Assembly (NCBI GenBank): GCA_009778375.1
Contig: WRJW01000133.1
Coordinates: forward strand, 1-6,111
Origin: Bacteroidota bacterium
GTDB taxonomy: Bacteria; Bacteroidota; Bacteroidia; Bacteroidales; UBA932
Reading direction: 5' to 3'
Length of the DNA: 6,111 bases
Shown: one piece after another, positions 1 through 6,111 of the stretch
How the letters are laid out: each line of letters opens with the position of its first letter
Numbering within the stretch: the first letter of the stretch is position 1
Position numbers and translations under genes: made by a program
The notes under the pieces: generated by a model
What the model was told of the DNA's origin: nothing
Databases searched by the model: none
The model's input: only the letters and a program-made list of their open reading frames with translations

Positions 1-2017
1 TCTTTAACTGCCCATTTTTCCACACCTCCTGCATAAAGATCATGCCGTTTTCGTGATAAAAATTCCAGGTTCCACTCTTTTGGTTACGCTTAAACTTACC
101 GGTAACCTGCAATTTACCACTTGGATAAAAGGCTCGGAATTTCCCATGCTTGATGCCTTTTGAAAGTTCCGACCTGCTCTTGACGGTTCCATCCTCATAA
201 AATTCGGTGTAAACGTTACCGGCAAATTTTTCTACATAAAAACGTTCCAAATGGTGTAAAGTATCCGTTCTGTCGCCAAAATTTACCCCAAACATATCAT
301 CTTCATCCTCCTCATCTCCCCATTCCTCTTCCGGAACACGGAATGAACCAAACCACCGCGTATCAAACATCCCCTCTTCTGCAGTCAACTGAAATCCGGT
401 ATGAGGAAAACAGAGCACAAAATTTTGATTATCCTGAAGGTCAATCCAAGTGGAGGGAGCCAGCAAATCCTGAAACAGCGGGAAAGATTTTGAGGTGTTG
501 AGGTAGGCAAAAACGGTGGATTTTTTGTTGAACTCCTGGATAAATTGTTGGAACTCTCTGTCGTTTTCGAGGGTTTGCCCCACCCGATGGTCTTCGATCA
601 TAGAGAGTAAGGTAGCTGTACTGTTGCTAAAAACAGCATAATCATCTATAATCGTATAGTACGGCTTATCTAATTTGGCAAACATTTTCCCGAACAACAA
701 ACGGAAGAATCCTTTCATTTCCAAAAAATGAACCTCATATCCCTCGTATTCGATGGTCTTAAATTTGACCGGCATATGTTTACGAATCGACTCCTCGATC
801 GTATTCAGATTATTTACCGCCTCTTTCCTGTTTTTCATTTTGATCACGGCCACAAACTCATTCTGCCTGCCAAGCGACCCGGGAGTATGTTGCGCAAAGA
901 CCACTTCGCCCTCCATCCAACTTAGAAAATGGTTACGAATATCGATTTTAAGCATATTTTCGATAAGGTTCCAGTTCTTTTGAAAGGCATGGTACGCTTC
1001 CTGATCTTTTTGCAACACCTGTTCCAAATTATTTATAAAGGTATAAGGGTCGTCAAAGCCCATCTCGATATAATACGCAGTACGGCAGGAAAGCACTTTT
1101 TGCGCCGTCAACCAATGGCTTCCGGATTGTAACAAGGCCGGAAGGTAGTTATCGAAAGTATTGTCCTGCAAAGAGGTGTAGCCCCTAAAAGAAAGCATCT
1201 CATCCGAAGCCTTGAACTGCAAGCCCGTATAACTGAGCGGACGAACTATTTCCTGTATATCCGGATCAGAAACTCCGGTAAGTGTGGCGATATAGTCGTC
1301 CAAATAGGAATAATTAAGGTATACCTTACACAGTCCGCCCTCCTTAACCTTTTGCGATACCTCTATGTATGATAAATCACGTCCGATAGAAGGATCCTCT
1401 TTTTCCATCATGGACCTTTCTACCAGCAAACCTGTGTACGAACATATCAGGTGATTGTTGACCAAAGAAAGGTATAAGGTGGAATGGTCGTCCGGATCGA
1501 ATAACTCCCATATTTCATTGCCTTTAAAATTCCTTACGGTTACCCTAAAATTACCCGCTTTACCTATGCGCTCCCATTGTTTTTTTAAGAGCTCCATCTT
1601 GGATGCTTTTTGCACATCCACAATAAAGAGAAAATCGTAGTCCGACTTTCGAGTCTTATGCGCGGAGATGATCAGGTTTCGTTTTCCAAATATTTCCAAT
1701 AAGGTCTTATTAACGTGTAAGATAGAGTCCATTTTATCACCCATTTGGTTGATTTCTTCCATCTTGCGCTGTTCCTTAAGGTACTGCCACGCTTTGGTTT
1801 TGGCAAACTTATGCCAATTATGGACCGGATCATCCGTTTCGATAATATACATCGCATCTTTGGGCACCAAGTATATTTGACGGAGAAAATGATCGGGTCG
1901 TACATACAGGTTATATAGAAAATAGGCCCCACAGCTCAGCGAGCAGGTTAACAAAAAGAGCAGGATCATCCTTTGGATCCGCCTTTTCTTGACAGGGCGA
2001 TCAGGGGTAGTGTCCAT
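1..2017 (-). CDS. DUF3352-like membrane-anchored protein with C-terminal MORN/YwqK-like repeats (3' end outside window)
   Basis: An uninterrupted frame of 672 complete codons; the stop lies beyond position 1. The N-terminus is basic (KKRRIQR, residues 10-16) and is followed by one hydrophobic segment (about 17-39), so the protein should be a signal-anchored inner-membrane protein with its body in the periplasm. The body (about 45-560) resembles Bacteroidetes DUF3352 proteins: an early VPKDAMYIIETDDPVHNW stretch (51-68), FLSWMEGE (364-371), KPYYTIIDDYAVFSNS (451-466) and FPHTGFQLTAEEG (537-549). A strongly acidic linker (563-574) leads to three MORN/YwqK-type repeats (603-672). The start at 2017 is chosen because it keeps the basic residues before the membrane segment and has an A-rich leader; the next Met (17) would remove them. 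No biochemical function is known to me for this family. The frame is well supported. The family name rests on motif memory, and the repeat tail could also earn it a 'YwqK family antitoxin' label in automatic annotation, which would not show toxin-antitoxin function. Confidence 0.8.
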   Translation of the reverse strand, partial: MDTTPDRPVKKRRIQRMILLFLLTCSLSCGAYFLYNLYVRPDHFLRQIYLVPKDAMYIIETDDPVHNWHKFAKTKAWQYLKEQRKMEEINQMGDKMDSILHVNKTLLEIFGKRNLIISAHKTRKSDYDFLFIVDVQKASKMELLKKQWERIGKAGNFRVTVRNFKGNEIWELFDPDDHSTLYLSLVNNHLICSYTGLLVERSMMEKEDPSIGRDLSYIEVSQKVKEGGLCKVYLNYSYLDDYIATLTGVSDPDIQEIVRPLSYTGLQFKASDEMLSFRGYTSLQDNTFDNYLPALLQSGSHWLTAQKVLSCRTAYYIEMGFDDPYTFINNLEQVLQKDQEAYHAFQKNWNLIENMLKIDIRNHFLSWMEGEVVFAQHTPGSLGRQNEFVAVIKMKNRKEAVNNLNTIEESIRKHMPVKFKTIEYEGYEVHFLEMKGFFRLLFGKMFAKLDKPYYTIIDDYAVFSNSTATLLSMIEDHRVGQTLENDREFQQFIQEFNKKSTVFAYLNTSKSFPLFQDLLAPSTWIDLQDNQNFVLCFPHTGFQLTAEEGMFDTRWFGSFRVPEEEWGDEEDEDDMFGVNFGDRTDTLHHLERFYVEKFAGNVYTEFYEDGTVKSRSELSKGIKHGKFRAFYPSGKLQVTGKFKRNQKSGTWNFYHENGMIFMQEVWKNGQLK
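2..211 (-). repeat. Three tandem MORN/YwqK-like protein repeats at the C-terminal end
   Basis: Residues 603-672 hold three related units, visible as FYEDG (606-610), FYPSG (630-634) and FYHENG (653-658). The glycines closing the turns are exactly 24 residues apart (610, 634, 658). Each unit continues with an alternating hydrophobic/charged strand and a Lys-Gly or Lys-Ser-Gly turn (KGIKHG, KRNQKSG, WKNGQ). This is the beta-hairpin pattern of MORN-type repeats, common in Bacteroidetes cell-envelope proteins. The last unit is close to complete at the window edge, so more repeats or the stop codon should follow just outside. Their ligand cannot be told from the sequence. Confidence 0.75.
1901..1969 (-). 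other. N-terminal membrane anchor of the DUF3352-like protein
   Basis: Residues 17-39 form one hydrophobic stretch rich in Leu, Ile, Phe and Tyr, directly after a cluster of Lys and Arg. By the positive-inside rule the short N-terminus stays in the cytoplasm and the large C-terminal part lies in the periplasm. Two cysteines (25 and 29) fall inside the segment, but neither has a proper lipobox: the residue before Cys25 is Thr, and the -3 residue of Cys29 is Ser. An uncleaved anchor is therefore more likely than a lipoprotein signal. Confidence 0.75.
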
Positions 2018-2047
2018 ATTTTTTACGATTGTCTAATGATTGTGCCG

Positions 2048-2055
2048 CAAAGATA
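2048..2055 (-). promoter_or_regulatory. Putative Bacteroidetes -7 element for the DUF3352-like gene
   Basis: On the minus strand this reads TATCTTTG, an exact match to the TAnnTTTG -7 consensus of the Bacteroidetes primary sigma factor. It ends 30 nt before the ATG at 2017; with the usual short distance to the start site, transcription would begin near 2041 and give a leader of roughly 24 nt. That leader ends in an A-rich run (AAAAAAT) and has no Shine-Dalgarno sequence, as is common in this phylum. No TTG-type -33 element is visible at normal spacing, which lowers confidence. Confidence 0.6.
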
Positions 2056-2066
2056 ACCCGTTTTGT

Positions 2067-2074
2067 TATCTTTG
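2067..2074 (+). promoter_or_regulatory. Putative Bacteroidetes -7 element for the alpha-2-macroglobulin gene
   Basis: TATCTTTG on the plus strand exactly matches TAnnTTTG. The nearest upstream TTG (2040-2042) is 24 nt away, somewhat longer than the usual spacing of about 19-21 nt for the -33 element, so that half is weak. Transcription would start near 2081, leaving a leader of only about 11 nt before the ATG at 2092. No Shine-Dalgarno sequence is present; the leader is AT-rich. Confidence 0.6.
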
Positions 2075-2089
2075 TATAAAATCTTATAC
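2074..2089. repeat. Small inverted repeat next to the alpha-2-macroglobulin start codon
   Basis: GTATAA (2074-2079) and TTATAC (2084-2089) are perfect reverse complements around a 4-nt spacer (AATC). The element covers the predicted transcription start and ends two bases before the ATG. It could be an operator half-site pair. As an RNA hairpin it would be weak, being almost all A-U, and would be only partly transcribed. In AT-rich leader DNA a chance origin is quite possible. Confidence 0.5.
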
Positions 2090-2091
2090 CT

Positions 2092-2154
2092 ATGAAACGA
2101 CTATCTTTTTTCACCCTTATTGCCTGTTTGTGGGCTATCTGTATATCTTCCTGC
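2092..2154 (+). other. Lipoprotein signal peptide of the alpha-2-macroglobulin
   Basis: Residues 1-21 have Lys2 and Arg3, a hydrophobic core (residues 4-17), and a lipobox Ile-Ser-Ser-Cys with the lipidated cysteine at residue 21. The mature protein starts CTQHPKD. This differs from the charged surface-export signals (for example K-D/E-D/E just after the cysteine) described in some Bacteroidetes, so attachment to the periplasmic side of a membrane is the simpler reading. The strength of that export rule outside the studied species is uncertain. Confidence 0.88.
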
Positions 2155-5100
2155 ACACAGCACCCCAAAGATATATCGCCCGCCCCCGAATTTGCGGCGT
2201 GCATCAACGCCTATACGGGTGGGATGATCACTCCCGCCTCTTCTATCAGCATCGAATTGACTCGTGCCCAATCGTCGGTACAAATAAACAGCGAAGTCAA
2301 AGAGTCTCTCTTTTCTTTTAAACCTGCTCTCAAAGGAAAAACTTACTGGATAAACAATTACTGCATTCAATTTATCCCCGATGAGGGAGCGTTGAAACCC
2401 GGGCAATTATACACTGCCGATTTCAAATTAGGCAACATCATGGAGACCGATCCCTCCCTTAAAACTTTTTCTTTCTCTTTCAGGGTAGAAAAACAGAGTT
2501 TTACCTTAACGTTGGAGCCCTGTATCATTACCGAGGCACATCCCGACCGTGCGACGGTGCCGGGAACGCTAAGATTCAGCCATCCCGTTTCCATCGAAAA
2601 AGCAACACAGATGCTCTCTTCCAATATTTCTAACGTCAAACCGCTCTTAGAAGCTACCGGAACTCCCGGTCTTTTTAAAATTCTGTACGAGGGAATCCCG
2701 CGCCAACGGGCAGAACAAAACTTTGAGGTTGAAGCCAACGGAAAAAGTGCAGGCATAGATAAAAAGGAGACGGTACAGGTATGGATTCCCCAATCGGGAG
2801 CCTTTTACCCTTTGTCGGTACGCCCACTTCCTCCCTCCGAAAAGGGTTTGGAGGTGATCTTTTCGGAGCCTCTCCTGCCCGACCAGAACCTCCGCGGCCT
2901 GATTACCCCCTCCGGAGGCGGCTCTTCATACGTGTTTCAAACAGAAGACAACCGTGTACGCATCTTTTTTGAACGACGCCCCGATTCGTCGGTGCATATC
3001 GACATAAACAGGGGCATTAAAAGCGCTACCGGCATGACCATTACAGACGATACCTCCTGGTCGGTGGCAATGGAATCGCCTCATCCTCAAATTGAACTTC
3101 CTTTCCCCGGCACCATACTCCCCGACGCCAAAAACCTGATTCTTCCCTTTAAAACCGTAAACCTGACGGCAGTAGACCTGCGCATTATCCGAATTTTCGA
3201 AAGTAACGTGCTCTATTTTTTGCAAACCAACACCCTAAATACTTATGACGAACTAAGGCGGTCCGGCCGATTAATCAAACAAATGAGCATTCGCTTAGAT
3301 CAGGAAACCGATATTCAACCCGATACCTGGCACGAGTTTTCTATGGACCTTGCCCCTCTGATCCGGCAGGAACCCGGAGCCATCTACCGTATCGAATTGT
3401 CTATGCAACAGGCTTACTCCCTCTATCCGGGCGCTAACGCACCGACCATCCGCCAGGGGAATAGCGACGATTCCAACCGAGGAATGATCACCCTAAAAGG
3501 CGCTGACCTGTCGGAAAAAGAGGAAGCGTTTTGGGATCAACCTGCAACTTATTATTACGATTCTTACGGAATTGACTGGAGCGTATACGAATGGTCCGAA
3601 CGTTGGGACCCGACCAAACCTTCTTATTACATGAACAGCGATAACCATGTATCATGCAATGTAATGGCTTCCAACTTAGGGGTAATTGCAAAGGGCGGAG
3701 CGCAAAAAATGTGGGTTACGGTGAGCGATATCACTACGGTAAAACCGGTCAAAGAGGCCAAAGTTACGCTCTATAATTTCCAGCTCCAGCCGATCGGATC
3801 AGCCACAACCGACGCCGACGGCTTTGCGCTGATTGAACCCGATGGAAAACCTTTTGTATTGACGGCCAAATATCAGGAACAAACCACCTACCTCCGGATC
3901 CTTGACGGGGATGAAAACTCCCTGAGCCGATTTGATGTGGGAGGCAAAGAGGTAGAAAAAGGGTTGAAAGGATATATTTATGGGGAACGGGGCGTCTGGA
4001 GGCCCGGCGATACCCTCTTTCTGACCTTTATGCTGGAAGACAAGCAACAACGCCTTCCTGCTTCCCATCCTGTCACCTTTGAGCTTTACCAGCCTACCGG
4101 ACAATTCTATGGCAAGGAGGTTGCCACCGTGGGAAAAAACGGCTTCTACACCTTTAAGGTTTCTACCCGGCCCGAAGATCCCACCGGACTATGGAGCGCT
4201 TACGTCAAAGTAGGCGGCAGCTCCTTTTATAAACCCTTAAGGATAGAAACCATAAAACCCAATCGCTTAAAAATCGACTTAGCGATTCCCAACGACCGTA
4301 TCGACGCCTCCCGCAACGAAGTGCAGGCTCAGCTCTCCGCCGCATGGCTCACCGGAGCCACCGCCCGCAACCTGTCGGCCGACGTAGAAATGCATCTTTC
4401 CGCTACCTCCACCCCGTTTAAAGGTTTTGAACAATACCTCTTCAATAATCCGGCTACCGACTTCAACTCAGATGCTCATGAATTGTTTGACGGAAAATTA
4501 GACGATTATGGAGTCGCCCGCTTCCGATTCAAAGTTCCCCAAACAGACCATGCGCCCGGTTTGTTACGCGCCACTATGTTGAGCAGGGTGTATGAACCCG
4601 GAGGAGACGCCAGCCTCTCTTCGATCACCCTTCCTTTTTCTCCCTTTGAGACTTATGTGGGCATCAATCTGAACCAAAAAAAGGATAGCTGGATCGAAAC
4701 CGATACCGACCACCTCTTTGATGTGGTGACCCTGTCGCCTTTGGGAGCACTCAAAAACACCAACAAGCCCTTAGAATACAAAATATATAAACTAAGCTGG
4801 AGCTGGTGGTGGGAACACCATGACGAATCGCTATCCTCCTATATCAACAATCGATCCGTTACCCCTCAGTCCAGTGGAACCGTAACCATACAAAACGGTA
4901 AAGGAACGATTAGATTCCGCATTGATTATCCCTCATGGGGACGTTATTTGGTATATGTGAAAGATCCTGCAGGAGGCCATGCAACCGGAGGCATTGTATA
5001 CGTAGATTGGCCCTCCTGGAGGGGACGCGCTCAGGCTGCTGATCCCGACGGCATCAGTATGCTCTCTTTTTCTACCGACAAAACATCCTGCCAAGTCGGC

Positions 5101-6111
5101 GAAACGATAAACGTAATGATCCCTTCGGCAGTAAGCGGAAAAGCATTAATTGCCTTAGAAAACGGTTCATCCGTCCTCTCCCGCAGTTGGGTTGACATCG
5201 CTTTGGACGGAAGTACCAAATACAGTTTTAAGGTAACATCGGAAATGTCTCCAAATTTCTACGTCCACATCAGCCTGTTACAGCCGTACGACCAGTCCGT
5301 AAACGACCTCCCGATCCGAATGTACGGAGTTTTGCCGGTACTGGTACAGGATAACGACTCCCACCTGACCCCTACCATCGATATGCCCGACGTATTAAGG
5401 CCGGAACAGCCCTTTACCGTAAAAGTAAAGGAACAAAACGCCAAACAGATGAGCTATACTTTAGCCGTTGTGGACGATGGTCTGCTCGATTTGACTAACT
5501 TTAAAACCCCTGACCCCTGGAACGAATTTTACGCCCGCGAGGCGTTGGGCATCAAAACATGGGATATGTACCAAGACGTCATGGGCGCTTTTGGAGGCGT
5601 CTACGGCTCCCTCTTTAGCATAGGCGGAGACGAATCCCTGAGTCCAACGGGGCAAAAAGCCAATCGTTTTAAACCGGTAGTCAAATTCTTAGGCCCTTTT
5701 AGCCTTAAAAAAGGAGAAACAGGCACGCATAAAATCACCTTACCCCCCTATATAGGATCTGTGCGGGTCATGGTGGTTGCAGGAGCGGCAGGCGCCTACG
5801 GAAACGCCTCCAAAACAGTGCCGGTGCGTAATCCGTTGATGCTCCTCTCCACCCTGCCGAGGGTATTGAGTGTAGACGAAGAAATCTCACTGCCGGTAAA
5901 TATCTTTGCCATGGAAGAGGATGTTAAAGAGGTGCTGGTACAGTTGGAAGTCTCCGATATGCTCCAAATTTCCGGCGTCAAATCCCAATCCCTGCACTTT
6001 AACGCCACAGGCGACCAATTGTGCTATTTTAACCTCCGTACCGGCCGGACCACAGGGACAGCAAAAGTAAAAATAACGGCTACAAGCGGCAAGCACACCA
6101 CCTCAGAAACC
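2092..6111 (+). CDS. Bacterial alpha-2-macroglobulin family lipoprotein (3' end outside window)
   Basis: 1340 codons without a stop, open at the window edge. Bacterial alpha-2-macroglobulins are large envelope proteins thought to trap proteases after cleavage of a bait region; E. coli YfhM, encoded beside pbpC, is the model. Layout seen here: a lipoprotein signal with Cys21; Ig-like domains (about 140-345), including the RFSHPV and VIFSEPLLP strands; a first MG domain with DLRIIRIFESNVLYFL (362-377); further MG domains, with WVTVSD (541-546) and the hallmark YGERGVWRPGDT (630-641); an aromatic patch SWSWWW (902-907); the bait-region domain (about 988-1140) with VGETINVMIPS and ALIALENG; the VVDDGLLDLTNFKTPDPW motif (1126-1143); and the start of the A2M domain (about 1195 on) with LPPYIGSVRVMVVAG. 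No CxEQ thioester motif occurs up to residue 1340; in this family it would be expected further downstream, so its presence is undecided. The ATG at 2092 is chosen because it starts directly at a good signal peptide. Family assignment is firm; the exact protease-trapping role is inferred. Confidence 0.95.
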   Translation, partial: MKRLSFFTLIACLWAICISSCTQHPKDISPAPEFAACINAYTGGMITPASSISIELTRAQSSVQINSEVKESLFSFKPALKGKTYWINNYCIQFIPDEGALKPGQLYTADFKLGNIMETDPSLKTFSFSFRVEKQSFTLTLEPCIITEAHPDRATVPGTLRFSHPVSIEKATQMLSSNISNVKPLLEATGTPGLFKILYEGIPRQRAEQNFEVEANGKSAGIDKKETVQVWIPQSGAFYPLSVRPLPPSEKGLEVIFSEPLLPDQNLRGLITPSGGGSSYVFQTEDNRVRIFFERRPDSSVHIDINRGIKSATGMTITDDTSWSVAMESPHPQIELPFPGTILPDAKNLILPFKTVNLTAVDLRIIRIFESNVLYFLQTNTLNTYDELRRSGRLIKQMSIRLDQETDIQPDTWHEFSMDLAPLIRQEPGAIYRIELSMQQAYSLYPGANAPTIRQGNSDDSNRGMITLKGADLSEKEEAFWDQPATYYYDSYGIDWSVYEWSERWDPTKPSYYMNSDNHVSCNVMASNLGVIAKGGAQKMWVTVSDITTVKPVKEAKVTLYNFQLQPIGSATTDADGFALIEPDGKPFVLTAKYQEQTTYLRILDGDENSLSRFDVGGKEVEKGLKGYIYGERGVWRPGDTLFLTFMLEDKQQRLPASHPVTFELYQPTGQFYGKEVATVGKNGFYTFKVSTRPEDPTGLWSAYVKVGGSSFYKPLRIETIKPNRLKIDLAIPNDRIDASRNEVQAQLSAAWLTGATARNLSADVEMHLSATSTPFKGFEQYLFNNPATDFNSDAHELFDGKLDDYGVARFRFKVPQTDHAPGLLRATMLSRVYEPGGDASLSSITLPFSPFETYVGINLNQKKDSWIETDTDHLFDVVTLSPLGALKNTNKPLEYKIYKLSWSWWWEHHDESLSSYINNRSVTPQSSGTVTIQNGKGTIRFRIDYPSWGRYLVYVKDPAGGHATGGIVYVDWPSWRGRAQAADPDGISMLSFSTDKTSCQVGETINVMIPSAVSGKALIALENGSSVLSRSWVDIALDGSTKYSFKVTSEMSPNFYVHISLLQPYDQSVNDLPIRMYGVLPVLVQDNDSHLTPTIDMPDVLRPEQPFTVKVKEQNAKQMSYTLAVVDDGLLDLTNFKTPDPWNEFYAREALGIKTWDMYQDVMGAFGGVYGSLFSIGGDESLSPTGQKANRFKPVVKFLGPFSLKKGETGTHKITLPPYIGSVRVMVVAGAAGAYGNASKTVPVRNPLMLLSTLPRVLSVDEEISLPVNIFAMEEDVKEVLVQLEVSDMLQISGVKSQSLHFNATGDQLCYFNLRTGRTTGTAKVKITATSGKHTTSET
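5521..5676 (+). other. Candidate bait-bearing segment of the alpha-2-macroglobulin
   Basis: Residues 1144-1195 lie between the DDGLLDLTNFKTPDPW motif of the bait-region domain and the start of the A2M domain. From about 1165 the segment is rich in Gly and Ser with few strong secondary-structure signals (GAFGGVYGSLFSIGGDESL), as expected of an exposed linker. In family members the protease-sensitive bait lies in this part of the architecture. The placement is inferred from domain order; the cleavage site and the proteases it would meet cannot be read from the sequence. Confidence 0.45.

Larger units (their letters stand above)
2048..2074. repeat. Perfect 10-bp inverted repeat spanning both promoter cores
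   Basis: CAAAGATAAC (2048-2057) and GTTATCTTTG (2065-2074) are exact reverse complements separated by 7 nt (CCGTTTT). Each arm contains one of the two divergent -7 boxes. The symmetry may simply come from two copies of the same promoter box facing opposite ways, but it extends two bases (AC/GT) past the box on the inner side. It could also serve as a regulator binding site. Confidence 0.85.

Noticed and set aside
728..1132. Short overlapping plus-strand frames opposite the DUF3352-like gene
   Set aside because: Their translations look like reverse-frame shadows (runs of Phe, Leu, Ile and Arg), they overlap each other in different frames, and the minus-strand frame is continuous with sensible protein features.
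1931..1945. Lipoprotein signal at Cys25 or Cys29 of the DUF3352-like protein
   Set aside because: Thr precedes Cys25 and Ser stands at -3 of Cys29, so neither fits the usual [LVI]-x-[GAS]-C pattern; a plain membrane anchor fits better.
2048..2074. The 10-bp inverted repeat as an intrinsic terminator
   Set aside because: The stem is A/T-rich, the loop is followed by no clean T-run on either strand, and it stands between two divergent gene starts, where no transcript needs to end.
2522..2545. Cysteines in the alpha-2-macroglobulin (such as Cys144 in PCIITE, and others further on) as a thioester site
   Set aside because: None is followed by the x-Glu-Gln pattern, and all lie before the end of the A2M domain, whereas the family's thioester lies after it.
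2367..2756. A 129-codon open frame on the minus strand inside the alpha-2-macroglobulin gene
   Set aside because: It lies wholly opposite a well-supported coding frame, its translation has no recognisable domain pattern, and no promoter-like sequence stands out before it. It is best explained as a chance antisense frame.

Overview
This window looks like chromosomal DNA from a member of the phylum Bacteroidota, probably order Bacteroidales. Three things point there: two divergent TAnnTTTG-type -7 promoter elements (the Bacteroidetes sigma-A form), A-rich leaders without a Shine-Dalgarno sequence, and two protein families with a distinctly Bacteroidetes look. The genus cannot be fixed from the sequence alone.

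Layout: two long open frames, both running off the window, are transcribed away from each other from a 74-bp gap (2018-2091). The minus-strand gene (2017 down to 1, 672 complete codons, 3' end missing) encodes a membrane-anchored protein. It resembles the Bacteroidetes DUF3352-type proteins and carries a C-terminal tail of MORN/YwqK-like repeats after a very acidic linker. The plus-strand gene (2092 to 6111, 1340 codons, 3' end missing) encodes a very large lipoprotein of the bacterial alpha-2-macroglobulin family. It has a lipobox, N-terminal Ig-like domains, macroglobulin (MG) domains, the bait-region domain and the start of the A2M domain. The thioester region, if present, lies beyond the window.

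The intergenic region is the most distinctive non-coding part. A perfect 10-bp inverted repeat (2048-2057 / 2065-2074) is made of the two oppositely facing TATCTTTG boxes, so one palindrome appears to hold the cores of both promoters. A second, 6-bp inverted repeat (2074-2089) sits directly before the alpha-2-macroglobulin start codon.

How the genes may work together: bacterial alpha-2-macroglobulins are thought to trap proteases in the periplasm and are often linked to the peptidoglycan synthase gene pbpC. The DUF3352-like partner is predicted to be anchored in the inner membrane facing the same compartment. Shared control is plausible from the promoter arrangement, but a functional link is inference. 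No RNA genes, mobile elements, CRISPR arrays or intrinsic terminators were seen. Nothing in the window clearly amounts to a previously undescribed system; the overlapping divergent promoters and the uncharacterised partner gene deserve most attention.
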